Made by a program: the position numbers and the translations under genes. A stretch of 64,000 nucleotides of DNA from Tritrichomonas musculus (lineage: Eukaryota; Parabasalia; Tritrichomonadida; Tritrichomonadidae): contig JAPFFF010000004.1 in assembly GCA_039105265.1 (NCBI GenBank), positions 806,001 to 870,000 on the forward strand, read 5' to 3'. Shown one piece after another: positions 18,973 to 32,000 of this stretch. Numbering within the stretch: the stretch's first letter is position 1; every line of letters starts with the position of its first letter. The notes under the pieces are model-generated. The model saw only the letters and a list, made by a program, of their open reading frames with translations. It had not been told where the DNA came from and made no database searches.

Positions 18973-20257
18973 AGGGTGTACTGCTGTAAAATATATAAAC
19001 CTTTCAAAATACAAAAATCTTATAGAAAATAAATTCAATGGTGGCTTTTTCGGAAAAAGTTTAGGTCAATTTGCACATTTTTTCTCCTAAACGATCAAGA
19101 CGAATATCCAATTTAATACGTTATTGTAGAAAATAAATTCAATGGTTGCTCTTTCGGAAAAAGTTTAGATAGTTTAGAAATTAAATATTTTTATGATTGA
19201 AATATTTTTTTTATAATTTTGGTCTTAGTTTTATGTTATTTATTTCATTTTTACAGGAAGGAAATAATTTCACTAAAAAATTGAATAAAATAATTATTTC
19301 AGAAAAAGTTGAAATATATGAACAATTTTTAATAATAGATTAAATTAATTTAAATTTATTTTATTCAGTAAACATTTATTTTTATATATTTATCTCTATT
19401 TATTATTTTATTTATAACTATATATTATTTAAATATTGTTACATGTTAAATATTATATGCATCAATAAATATTATCAAAATTAAAAAAACCAAAAATTAT
19501 ATATTGAATTGATCTTTCAAATATTCTCAAATAGAAAAAATATTTTTAAACTTTTTCATAAATTTTTTTTTTTATTATAATAAGATTATATCTATCTTTC
19601 TATGATTTATTTATATGATATTATTCTATTTATATATCTATAATATAAATATATAAATATATTTTAAAAATCAATTGATAATATTTTTCCTAGTAATGGT
19701 TTTAACGTAAAAAAAAAATTAAATATATTTTTTTTAATTTTAAAAGAATTAATATTGCAGTAAATATTTCCTTAAATAATTTAATATTGAAATTTATATA
19801 ATATATAATTTATTTAAACACAGAAAAATGTATAATATATGCAAATAATATTATTAATAAGAAGGTTTATATATGATATAAAATCATAATGTCTTTCACA
19901 AAAAGTTATATAATTCTGATAATAAAATAAATATCATAAAAAGTTTTATATTATTATTTCTTTTTGTATCTCATGAAATATTAGAAAAATATTAAATATA
20001 TATTTAATTATAAATTAATAAATGAATATAAATATATATATATATTTAAAAATAAGTTATATAATCTTTTTATAAAGAGATTTTCTTAATAATTATTATG
20101 AAAATCAGATTTTTTTGAGATCTAAATATAAAAATAATTACTATTATATTTATTTATTGTATTGTATTTAAAATAAAATTTATATTTTTATAATTAATAA
20201 TTGTTGCTTTTGAGAAAGCTCATTGAATTTTTTCTTCAGAATTATCAAGTACACCCT
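18973..20257. mobile_element. 1.29-kb candidate decayed mariner-sized element with 10-bp TIRs and TA flanks
   Basis: AGGGTGTACT at 18973-18982 is exactly inverted at 20248-20257, each flanked outward by TA within TTAA. A subterminal motif TTCAATG...GCTTTTTCGGAAAAAG on the left (twice) resembles the reverse complement of sequence near the right end (about 20205-20235). This supports a single symmetric element. The 1,285-bp length equals typical mariner elements, but the interior is extremely AT-rich and has no frame. Chance pairing of 10-mers is possible. Confidence 0.45.
19023..19168. repeat. 42-bp direct repeat pair
   Basis: 19023-19064 and 19127-19168 match at 40 of 42 bases and sit 104 bp apart near the left end of the candidate 1.29-kb element. 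Subterminal repeated motifs of this kind are common transposase-binding sites. Confidence 0.75.
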
Positions 20258-20374
20258 TAAGTTTGCTTTAAAATTTTGACAACTATTTCTTGTTTTTCAA
20301 CAAAATTCAATAGCTTATTGTTTTTTTCCCACATTTGTCCAGTACCCTTTGTCTCAAGATAATTTTAGAACATA

Positions 20375-20962
20375 AACTGGAACCAAAAAGTCAGTACCAC
20401 CAAATATGTTATCAAAAAGTTTTATATATTTTAAAAATATATAACAAATTAGGCCAATATCGCATTTAGACTCCCAATACCGATATCACCAAATGTACAT
20501 CCGATGCATTATACCATGAATTTCAAGATTTTTTCAATTTGGTCATGCTTTTATAAAATCGCATATCTTTGAAATTACATTGTTACTTGATATTCTTACC
20601 TACCTTATTTAGTAATCCGACAGAAAAATAGGAAAGCTTTTCCTTACAACTTGTTCCAACTAATACTGTTATAGATACAATACTATATTTAAGTTATTCT
20701 CCTCAAGATCTTTTTTTTTATATATAATTTTAAAGTCAACACACATATGCTAAATGGAAACTTAGGAAAGAAAAGTAGTTACAGTGTTAATAATTAAGAT
20801 AATTAAGATATATATTTTTTATTTTTATAAACTTTTTGAAGCGGCCAAAATCTCAGTACCAATTATTTTCACTTTTTGAGGCAATTTTATTTTATTTTCT
20901 TCATTTCTTTGAATTTTCACTTTTTTGAGAACTTTGGTGGTACTGATTTTTTGGTTCCAGTT
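20375..20962. mobile_element. 588-bp MITE with 30-bp TIRs and TA target duplication
   Basis: The 30 bases at 20375-20404 are inverted at 20933-20962 with one mismatch. Both ends are bordered by TA (20373-20374 and 20963-20964), the Tc1/mariner target duplication. The TIR starts AACTGGAACC and contains CAGTACCACCAAA. A second, imperfect CAGTACCA copy and CTTTTTGA motifs lie inside. There is no transposase, so it would move only with help from an autonomous mariner. The small frame at 20876-21112 runs across its right end and is chance. Confidence 0.8.
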
Positions 20963-20964
20963 TA

Positions 20965-22440
20965 TATGTTAACATATATGATTTTTTTTTTTTTTTTATA
21001 TTATATCAATTTATTAGCAGCAAAATTATCAAGTATGAAATCATTATATGTAATATATATGAAAAAAAAGACAATTCAATTAAAATCACGTCAAAATAAA
21101 TTTTTTTATTAAAATGGATTCAAATTTAATGACTACAATTGTCAATTGACAATTCTTCAAATATTTGTTTGATGAATAGAGATAAATCAAAGAAAGTTTT
21201 TTCAATACTTTTGTCTAATTTTTCAATATCTTCTTCCTGATTAAGAGAAAACAATTCTGATCTCTATCAATAAATAATACTTTAGTATGCTTAATAAAAA
21301 TTCGTTTTTCTCAAAAATTATTGAGGTATTAGTAAATCTTATTTTGCAAAAAAAAAATATAATGTATTCACCTTCATAGGCGAATAAAATTGAATAAATT
21401 ATTTGTTTCTTAACATTTCAAAATTCAATTGCAAAACTTACAAATTCAAAATTGAGGGCTGATCATTTAATATTTCAAAATTGAATTAAAGAGATACAAT
21501 CAAATTAAACAAGATTCACATAATTAAAAATGGACATTTTGAAACAAAATCAATGAATTTACTTATGATAAATTCACATATATTTAACTCTGAGTTTATG
21601 AATAAATTACTTAATCCATTGATGAAATTTCCTTTATTTTTAAGATATAAAAATGAGAATAAATATTTTTAATTTAGGTTAAAACCTATTTTGACCACTT
21701 TAGAGCAATAATTGTGATGAAAATTCTTCATCACAATATCAAACGTAATAATTTTTGAATTGGAAATAATTTCTAATTTTATATAAATGTAAATCTATCA
21801 AAATTTGAAACGACAAAAAAAATTGAATGAGTGTAAATAAATTGAAAACTTAAGAATTTTGTAAAGCTTCCATTTATTTTACACTGTTAACTTTTTGATA
21901 CTTCTATTTTGTTTATGACATCTCTCAAATGATTCAAAAAAATAGTTTATCAAACGGCTATATTTGTTCAACTTGTTGTGATAAACAAATTCACTTTAAA
22001 TGATATCAAAGGCCTTCTTATCATTATTGTAAAACTTTTAACCCTGTAAATCTTAGCATATTTTTTAATAAAAATAAAAATTAATTTTATTACTTGTCAT
22101 GTTAGCGTTGATACATAAATAATACTATGCTATTGATTAATTGAGCTTTTGGATATCATTTGAAAAATGTAGAATTGATTTGAACCAAATTTTACGAACA
22201 CCATTTATGAACTTTATTTCAAAAAGTTTGATAATTAGTGATGTAAAATAAATGAATTGATCTGAAAATTACGCAAAATTATTTTTATCAAAAAGTTGAA
22301 GTATAAAAAAAATACTCAAAATTGAAAATTGATGTTACAGTTTTTTTCGATATGGTAAACGACAAATACCAATTCTCATATTTTTATTATTTATTCATAA
22401 ATAACTAATTGAAAAATGATATTATAATTTTCTGGAAAAC
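20965..22440. other. AT-rich region upstream of the first giant gene
   Basis: No gene is visible. It holds an 18-bp perfect palindrome at 21137-21154 (AATTGTCAATTGACAATT). The rest is A/T-rich spacer. Confidence 0.45.
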
Positions 22441-22490
22441 TAATCGTCAAGGTGAAAAAACCTAATTTATTATGAGATTATTTAGCGGTA

Positions 22491-22800
22491 TTCTATTTGA
22501 AAAAATTCAATTATCTCATACAATATTAAAAATAATAAAATCACTTTTTTAATAATATTTTCAATTAATTTATTGAATTTTTTTTGTTTTATTATATAGC
22601 TAAGTCTCATATTAATTTTACTTTATTTACTAATTTTCTAAAAATAAGAAAAAACATCATAAATAATTAAGCTCAATATGATAACAAAAGGAGGACGATA
22701 AGCTTTCTTTAGCGGTATTTTTATTCAAAAAATTAAATTACCTTATTCAAAAAAAGTTTAAATTGATAACTTTATTTAATTCAATTTTTCATCAGCGGTA
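22491..22800 (+). promoter_or_regulatory. AGCGGTA-containing upstream element cluster of giant gene 1
   Basis: AGCGGTA appears three times ahead of the gene (within 22491-22500, at 22711-22717 and within 22791-22800), striking in DNA with so little G+C. The middle copy lies in a block (22694-22760) that begins GACGATA. That block is shared almost base for base with the upstream region of the second giant gene (39756-39820). The reverse complement of GACGATA, TATCGTC, matches a described Trichomonas Myb recognition sequence type. Enhancer-like use is inferred from conservation. Confidence 0.5.
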
Positions 22801-22986
22801 TTAAAAGAAAATATAAAAAGAGGGTGAGGTGAATATAAAATTTCTTTTTATCTTATTGAAAAATTTATTAAATTTAAATTAAAACATCTTACTATATTAT
22901 ATAATGTTTAAAATACATATAAATTTAAAAAATATTTTAAAAATCATAAAATATCCTGTTTTTTTGATTTATCTACATCTATCAAA

Positions 22987-23023
22987 TTTTGATGTGAAAT
23001 GAATTCATATCATTTTTTTGTTT
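22987..23023 (+). promoter_or_regulatory. core promoter block with initiator, giant gene 1
   Basis: A 37-bp block with a TTTTGATGTGA start and TCATATCATTTTTTTGTT end is conserved, with three differences, at 40062-40098 before the paralog. It contains TCATTTTTT with the presumed A(+1) at 23012, 25 bases before the ATG, matching the trichomonad initiator pattern. Confidence 0.6.
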
Positions 23024-23036
23024 AAAAAACTTCAAA

Positions 23037-26000
23037 ATGAGTCTTACATCCAAAAACCAAGAATGGATCCCTCTCCAAATTAAGGTTTTCACAAGATGGG
23101 TTCAAAGCCACCTCAAAAGTGTACCAGAATGTCAAGTCAATGATATTACAAAAGATTTAAACGATGGCGTTGCTCTCGTCGAACTTGCAATTCTTCTTAC
23201 AGGAAAGCAACCACCTCGTCCATGGGCTAAAAAGCCAAAGTGGAACGTCGAAAAAGTTCAAAACTGTGAATTAGCAATTAACATGTTTACAGCAGACGGA
23301 GTCAAACTTGTTGGTATCTCCGGAAAAGATATCAACGATAACAACGAGAAACTTATCCTGGGTTTAGTTTGGTCTTTGATCTTACACTACCAAATCAGCC
23401 AAGTATTCACAGGAGAAGAAGCAAGCACGAAACCAAAAGGCAAAGATGCATTATTAGAATGGGCTATCGATCGAACGAAAGATTATCCAAACATCAAAGA
23501 TTTCGAACCATACGAACTTTCAATGTGCGCATTATTAGATTCATACGTTCCAGACAAAGTTCATTATTCAGAACTCAATCCAAGCGACAAACAACATAAC
23601 GCTGAAGTTGCCGAAAATGTCATGAAAGAACTCGAAATCCCAGTCTTCCTCGAACCAGAAGATGTTACAAATCAAGAACAAATTGACGAAAAAGCTCTTT
23701 TGACACAACTTTCATCCGCCAAACAAGTCTTGGATCACCTCAAAGAGAAGACAGCAGCACAAGAAGAAGCCGCCAGAAAAGCTGCAGAAGAACGTGCTCG
23801 TGCTCAAGCTAAGGCTGAAGAAGAAGCTCGACTCCGTGCAGAAGAAGAAGCCAAAGCCAGAGCAGAGGCTGAAGCCAAAGCTCGTGCAGAAGCTGAAAAA
23901 CAAAGATTAGCTGATGAATTAGCTCAACAAGAAGCAGCTGCCAGAGCCAAAGCCGAAGAAACCGCAAGACAATTAGCCGAAATCGAGAAAGAACGTGAAG
24001 CAGCAGCTCGTGCTCGTGAAGATGCAAATAATGAAATCGAACGTTTGAAGAGATTATTAGCACAATCAAGAGCAGAAACTCAACAAGAAAAGCAAGCCAA
24101 AGAACAAGCCGCAGCCGAAGCAGCTCAAGAAAAAGATGGAAGATTAAGAGCCGAAGCCGAAGCCGACCGTTTAACCAAATTGTTAGCAGAAGCAGAAGCT
24201 AAAGCCAAGGCAGAAGCCGCCGCAAAAGCAGAAGCACAAGCAGCTGCAGATCGTGAAGCCACAGCCAGACAAGAAGCCGAAGAAGCAGCAGCACGTGAAG
24301 CCGCAGCACACAAGAAGGCCGAAGAAGAAGCTGCTAAAGAAGCTAAAGCTCGTGAAGAAGCCACCAAAGCCCAAGCTGAAGAAGAAAAGAAACGCCTTGA
24401 AGAATTAGCAGCAGCAGCCAAAGCAGCCAAAGAAAGGGCAGAAGCAGAAGCAGCATCACAAAAGAGAGCCAAGAATGAAGCTGATGCAGCCGCCGCCTCC
24501 GAAAAAGCAGCACGTGAAAAGGCAGAACAAGAAGCACGTGAAGCGAAAGCAGCTAAAGAAAAGGCAGAAAGAGACGCCGAAGCACAAAGAACAGCTCAAC
24601 ACAAATTAGATGGACAAGTCAGACGTCTTTCAAAGTCCTTACTTGACGCTGAAGCCGAAGCTGAAAGATTAGCAAAAGCATTAGATGATGCAAACGCCAA
24701 AGCCAAACAAGAAGCAGAAGCAAGAGCAGTCGCATGCCAAGCAGCAGAACGTGAAGCACAAGCAAGAAAACTCGCAGAAGAAGCCGCCAAACGTGAATCA
24801 GCAGCTCGTCAAAATGCTGAAGAAGCAGCCAAACGTGAAGCCAAAGCTCGTGAAGACGCAGCAAACGCTAAATTACAAGAAGAAAAGACACGCCTTGAAA
24901 AATTGGCAGCTGAAGCCAAGGCAGCAAAGGAAAAGGCTGAAAAAGAAGCCGAAGAACAAAGAAAGGCCAAATTACAAGCCGATAACAATGCAGCCTCTGA
25001 AAAGGCAGCTCATGAAAAGGCAGAACGTGAATTACAAGCCGCTATCGAAGCCAAGAATCGTGCTGAAGCAGAAGCTGAAAGACAAAGACGTGCTAAAGAC
25101 CAGGCTGATGCCATTGCTGAAACAATGAAACTCGCTAAAGAAAAGGCAGAACAAGAAGCAGCCGCCCAAAGAGAAGCCAAAGCCAAAGCAACAGCTCAAG
25201 CAGCTTCATTGAAGCAAGCCAAAGATCGTGCAGAACAAGAAGCAGCCAGATTAGCTAAAGCGTTAGCTGATGCTCAAGCCAAAGCTGAAAAGGAAGCTCA
25301 ATTGAAGGCAGCAGCTCAAGCAGCAGCACAAAGAGAAGCAGATGCAAGAAAAGCTGTTGAAGAAGCATCCAGAAAAGAAGCTTATGCACGTGCAGCAGCT
25401 GAAGAAGCAGCTCGTCGTGAAGCCAAAGCACGTGAAGATGCAGTTAAATCATCCCTCAAAGACGAAAAAGAACGTTTAGAAAGAGAAGCAGCAGCAGCCA
25501 AAGCAGCCAAAGAAGAAGCAGAGAAATCAGCCGAAAGACAAAGAAGACTCAAGGCACAAGCTGATGCTACAGCAAGACAAGAAAGATTAGCACGTGAAAA
25601 GGCCGAACAAGAAGCAGCAATTGCCAAAGCAGCTAAAGAAAAGGCAGAAGCTGAAGCAGAAAGACAAAGAAGACTTAAGGCACAATCTGACGCAGCAGCA
25701 GCAATGGAACGTGCATCTCGTGAAAAGGCCGAACAAGAAGCAAGAAGATTACAAGAAGCATTAGCTGATGCTAACGCAAAGGCTAAGACAGAAGCTGAAG
25801 CACGTGCAGCAGCCCAATCAGCAGCAGCTCGTGAACAACTTGCTCGTAAAGAAGCTGAAGAAGCTACAGCTCGCGAAGCTCAAGCTCGTAAGAATGCTGA
25901 AGAGGCAGCTAAACGTGAAGCCAAAGCACGTGAAGATGCAGCTAAAGCACAAGCTCAAGCAGACAAAGATCGCCTTGAACAAGAAGCAGCAGCAGCCCAA

Positions 26001-29000
26001 GCAGCCAAAGAAAAGGCCGAGAAAGATGCAGCTAATGCAAGAGCAGCCAAGGAACAAGCTGACAAGAACGCAGCAGCAGAAAGAGAAGCTCGTGAAAAGG
26101 CAGAACAAGATGCAGCATCAGCAAAGACAGCCAAAGAACAAGCCGAACAAGAAGCTTCAATCCAAAGAAAGGCAAAGGCAAAGGCTGATCTTGAATTGAG
26201 CAACATGAGAGAAGCCAAAGAACGCGCTGAACAAGAAGCAGCTGCTCAACGTGAAGGCAAGGCTAAAGCTACAGCTAAAGCTGAATCATTAAGACAAGCC
26301 AAAGACAAAGCAGACTTCGAAATCGAACGTTTAGGACGTCTTTTGGCTGAAGCTCAAGCCAAAGCTGAGAAAGAAGCTCAATTAAAGGCAGCAGCTCAAG
26401 CAGCAGCAGAACGTGAAATCCATGCACGTGAAGATTCAGAAGTAGCAGCCAAGAAAGAAGCAGCAGCTCGTGCAGAAGCCGAAGAAGCAGCCAAGAAAGA
26501 ACGTGAAGCTCGTGATCAAGCGGCTAAGGCAGCATTACAAGAAGAGAAAGAACGCTTAATGAAAGAAGCACAAGAAGCAAAGACAGCTAAAGAATATGCT
26601 GAAAACGAAGCCGAACGTCAACGAATTGCTAAAGCTCATGCTGATGCAAACGTTGCAGCAATGAAGGCAGCTAAAGAAAAGGCAGAAGCACAAGCACAAG
26701 CAGCACAAGCAGCTAAAGAACGTGCCGAACAAGAAGCAGAAAGACAAAGAAGAGCCAAATCTCAAGCTGAAGCTGAAACACAACAAGAACGCCAAGCTCG
26801 TGAAAACGCCGAACAAGAAGCCGACAGATTACAAAAGGCATTAAAGGAAGCTGAAGATAGAGCAAACAACGAAGCCAAAGCTAGAGCATTAGCTCAACAA
26901 GCAGCTGAAAAAGAAGTTAAAGCACGTGCTGAAGCTGAAGCAGCATCACAACGTGAAGCACGCGCTAGAATATCAGCTCGTGAATTAGCACAACGCGAAA
27001 TTGTCGCCCTCGAACAAGCAGCAAACACTAAATTGAAGGAAGAAAAGGAACGTCTTGAAGCAATTGCAGCAGCTTCAAGAGCAGCTAAAGAAAAGGCTGA
27101 AGCTGAAGCAGCAGCACAAAGAAAGGCAAAGGCAGAAGCTGATGCAGCTGCACAAAATGAAAAGGCAGCTCGTGAAAAGGCTGAACAAGATGCTGCAGAA
27201 GCTAAAGCAGCCAAAGACAAGGCTGAAAACGAAGCCAACAACCAAAGAAGAGCTAAACAACAAGCTGATGACGAACTCGAAAGATTACGTGCAGCTAAAG
27301 AAAAGGCCGAAGAAGATGCAGCTCGTGAAAGAGATGCTAAAGCTAAAGCAACAGCCAAAGCCGAATCATTACGTCAAGCTAAACAACAGGCTGATCAAGA
27401 AATCGAAAGATTAAAGAGAGCCTTGGATGACGCCCAATCTAAAGCAGAGAAAGAAGCACAGGCCAAATCAGCAGCACTTGCAGCTGGACAAAGAGAAAGA
27501 ATGGCCAGAGAAGCAGCCGAAGAAGCACAAAAGAGAGAAGCTGCAGCAAGATTAGAAGAACAAGAACAAGCTAAAAGAGAAGCTGATGCTCGAGCTAAAG
27601 CAGCACAAGCAGCTATCAAAGAAGAGAAGGAAAGATACGAGAAATTGGCTCAGCAAGCAGCCGATGCTAAACAACGCGCACAAGCTGATATCGAGGCACA
27701 AAAGAGGGCTCGTGCAGCAGCTGATGCTAGAGCAGTTTCCGAAAAGGACGCTAAAGAGAAGGCAGAGAAGGAAGCAGCCGATGCTCAAGCAGCCAAAGAA
27801 AAGGCTGAAGCCGATGCAGAACGCCAAAGACAAGCTAAAGCACAAGCTGACGCAGCTGCACAAATGGAACGTGAAGCACGTGAAAGAGCTGAACAAGAAG
27901 CTGCTAGATTAGCTCAAGCTTTGAAGGAAGCTGAAGAAAAAGCTCGTCGTGAAGCTGAAGCTCGTCACAATGCCGAAGAAGCTGCCCGTAAAGAAGAAGC
28001 AGCAAGAAAAGCAGCCGAAGAAGCTACAAAGAAAGAAGCCGATGCTCGTAAGAGGGCAGCTGAAGCAGCCAAACGCGAGAAGCAATTAATCGAAGAACAA
28101 GCTAAAGCAGCAATCCAAGCTGAAAAGGATCGTTTAGGCGCTGAAGCAGCTGCAGCCAAAGCAGCCAAAGAGAAGGCACAACGCGATGCTGAGAACCAAA
28201 GAAGAGCCAAAGAATTAGCCGAGAAACAAGCTGAAGCAGAGAAGGAAGCTCGTGCAAAGGCCGAACAAGAATCACAAGCCGCTAAAGCAGCCAAGGATCA
28301 AGCTGAAATTGAAGCAAGACAACAACGACAAGCTAAAGCACAAGCCGATGATGAACTCGCTCGTGTCCGTGAAGCCAAAGAACGTGCTGAACAAGACGCT
28401 GCAGCACAACGTGAAGGAAAGGCACAAGCAACAGCTAAAGCTGAATCATTAAGATTAGCCAAAGACAAGGCCGACATTGAAATCGAACGTTTAGGACGCG
28501 CATTGGCTGAGGCACAAGCGAAAGCTGAGAAGGAAGAACGTCTCAAACAAGCAGCCCAAGCAGCAGCAGAACGTGAAATTCAAGCTCGTGAAGCAGCTGA
28601 AGAAGCAGCTAAACGTGAACATGCAGCAAGAGACGCAGCTGGCGAAGCAGCTAAACGTGAAATCAAGGCACGCGAAGATGCAGCTAGAGCAGCTCTTCAA
28701 GAAGAAAGAGACCGTTTGAACAGATTGGCTGAAGTTGCTCGTCAAGAACGTGACCAAGCTGAAAAAGAAGCCGAAGCACAAAGACGCGCTAAAGCACAAG
28801 CAGACAACAAAGCAAACACAGAAAGATCACTCCGTGAACGCGCTGAAGCCGAAGCAGCAGCAGCAAAGGCAGCCAAAGAAAAGGCAGAAATCGAAATCGA
28901 ACGCCAAAGAAAGTCAAAGGAACAAGCTGAAGCAGAAACACAACAAGAACGTCAAGCACGTGAACAAGCTGAAGCCGAAGCTCAAAGATTGGCCAAATTA

Positions 29001-32000
29001 TTAGAAGAAGCAGAAGCCAAAGCTAAAGCAGAAGCAGAGGCTCGTGCACAAGCACAAGAAGCAGCCAAACGTGAAGCCGAAGCACGCGCACAAGCTGAAG
29101 CAGCAGCTCAACAAGAAGCACAAGCACGCGCACAGGCATTAGCTGCAGCACGTAGAGAAGCAGAAGCTCGTGAAAAGGCAGCAGAAGCACAAGCACAAGC
29201 CGAAAAAGATCGCTTGACAAAGGAAGCCGAAGAAGCCAGAGCAGCCAAAGATAAGGCCGAAGCTGAAGCCAACGCTCAAAGACAAGCCAAACAACAAGCC
29301 GATGAATTTGCAGCCTCATTGAAGGATGCCAAAGAAAAGGCAGAAGCAGAAGCTTCATCTGCAAGAATTGCCAAAGAAAAGGCCGAACAAGAAGCAGCAG
29401 CACAACGTAATGCTAAAGCACAAGCTGATGACGAATTGGAAAGATTAAGAAGAGCTAAAGAAGCAGCCGAACTAGATGCAGCACATGAAAGAGAAATCAA
29501 AGTTAAGGCAACAGCCAAAGCCGAATCATTACGTAAAGAAAGAGACCTTGCTACACAAGAGGCAGAGAAATTACAAAGATTGTTGGCAGATGCTCAAGCT
29601 AAAGCCCAACAAGAAGAGAATCTTAAGAACTTGGCACAAGCTGCAGCTAACAGAGAAATTGAAGCAAGATTAGCCGCACAAAATGCAGCCGAACAAGAAG
29701 TTCGTTCAAGAGCAGCAGCTGAAGCTGAAGCACGTCGTGAAGCATCCGCAAAAGAATCAGCAGCAAGAGCAGCAGCCAAAGAAGAAAAGGAAAGATTTGA
29801 GAAATTGGCAGCCGAAGCTAAAGCAGCCAAAGAACAAGCCGAAGCATCCGCAAATGCTGAGAAACAAGCCAAAGCAGCAGCAGAACTCAGAGTCCAACAA
29901 GAGAAAGAAGCCCGTGAAAAGGCCGAGAAAGAAGCAGCTGAAGCCAAATTGGCTAAAGAAAAGGCTGAAAAAGATGCCGAAAATCAAAGAAGAGCCAAAT
30001 CACAAGCCGAAGCAGCCATCGAAATGGAACGTGCAGCTCGTGAAAAGACAGAAGCTGAAACACTTCGTTTACAAAAGGCATTAGAAGAAGCTGAAGAGAA
30101 AGCACGTCGTGAAGCCCAAGCTAAACAAGCAGCAGAAGATGCAGCCAAACGTGAACAAGAGGCTCGTGCAGGTGCTGAAGCAGCAACAAAGAAAGAACAA
30201 GAAGCTCGCGTTAGAGCTGAAAAGGCTGCACAACGTGAGAAGCAATTAATCGAAGAACAAGCTAAGACAGCAATCCAAGCTGAAAAGGATCGTTTAGGCA
30301 AAGAAGCAGCAGCAGCCAAAGCAGCCAAAGAGAAGGCAGAACGTGATGCTGAGAACCAAAAGAGAGCAAAGGCACAAGCTGAAGAAGCCGCACAAGCACT
30401 CAAAGAAGCCAAAGAGAAGGCAGAAAGAGACGCCGAAGAACTCAGAAAACTCAAAGAAAAGGCCGAAGCAGATGCAAACTTACAAAGAGCAGCCAAACAA
30501 CAAGCTGATGACGAACTTAACAGAATGAGACAAGCTAAAGAACGCGCTGAACAAGAAGCACAAGCACAACGTGAAGGCAAAGCTCACGCCACAGCTAAAG
30601 CAGAATCACTCAGAGTTGCCAAAGACAAAGCCGACGTTGAAATCGAAAGATTGGCCAAATTATTGGAAGAAGCACAAGCTAAAGCAGCCAAGGAAGCCAA
30701 TGCCAAAGCACTCGCACAAGCAGCAGCAGAACGTGAAATCCAGGCAAGAAAACAAGCCGAAGAAGCAGCCCAGAGAGAAGCTGCAGCTCGTGCTGAAGCA
30801 GAAGAAGCAGCAAAGAGAGAAATCAAAGCTAAGGCAGATGCCGCTAACGCTCAAGCACAAGCAGAAAAGGATCGTCTTCAAAAATTGGCAGACGAAGCAG
30901 CAGCAGCAAGAAAGAAGGCCGAAGCTGACGCAGAAGCACAAAAGAGAGCAAAGGCAGCTGCCGATGCAAGCGCCGCTGCAGAGAGAGCAGCTCGTGAAAA
31001 GGCAGAAGCCGAAGCAGCATCAGCCAAAGCAGCCAAAGAAAAGGCAGAAATTGAAGCAGAACGTCAAAGACAAGCTAAAGCTCAAGCCAAACAAGAAACA
31101 GCAGCTGAACATGAATCAAGACAAAAGGCACAATTAGAAGCAGAAAGATTAGCACGTGCATTAGCCGATGCATCTGCTAAAGCACAACAAGAAGCAGCAG
31201 CAAGAGCACAAGCACAAGAAGCAACTCTTAAAGAAGCTCGTGCAAGACAAGAAGCTGAAGCAGCTGCTCAACGTGAAGCTAGCGCAAGAGTTGAAGCAGA
31301 ACGTGCCGCTAAACAACTCATCGAATCACGCGAAATCGCAGCCAAAGCACAAGAACAAGCTGAGAAAGAGAGATTAGCTAAAGAAGCAGAAGCAGCAAGA
31401 ATCGCCAAAGAAAAGGCAGACGCAGATGCATTAGCAACTAAGAAGGCAAAGGATGAAGCTGATGCAACAGCAGCAGCACTTAAAGCTGCCCGTGATCGTG
31501 CCGAAGCCGAAGCTCAAGCAGCAAGAGCAGCCAAAGAAAAGGCTGAAGCAGAAGCTGAATTAATGAGAAGAGCCAAAGAACAAGCTGATGCTGCAGTGAA
31601 GGCTGAAAGAGAAGCTAGACTTCGTGCTGAAGCTGAAGCAGAACGTCTTAAGAAATATAAACATGAAGCTTCAGCAGCTCAAGAAGCTTTAAAGATCGCT
31701 CAAGAAAAGGCAGAAAAGAGATACAGAGAAATCGTGACTGAAAGAGATGTTGCCATTTCGAAATCAACCGATGTTGAACGTTACTCTAAAGAATTATCAG
31801 AACAACGTGAAAGATATCAAGAACTTCTTAGACAAATCAGCAGCAAAGACAATGAAACTGATGCAGAGAAGCAAGCTAGACTAAGGGCAGAAGCAGAAAT
31901 CCAAAGATTATCTAAAGAATTGGCAGATGCTGAAGCAAGAATGCGTAGACAAGGACATCCAATGGACGGTGACCATGCACAATACGGCGATAAGCCATTC

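Noticed and set aside
20876-21112. 78-codon frame over the right end of the 588-bp MITE
   Set aside because: It crosses the terminal inverted repeat and has Phe/Ile/Tyr composition of chance AT-rich DNA.
24125-31377. Many long frames on both strands inside the giant genes
   Set aside because: They are shadows of GCA/GAA/AAG codon repetition, giving Ala/Ser-, Leu- or Lys/Gln-only proteins.
23809-32000. DNA tandem repeat or CRISPR-like array in the giant genes
   Set aside because: The periodicity is protein-level (superrepeats of 360 residues) with drifted DNA; there are no identical repeat units with unique spacers.
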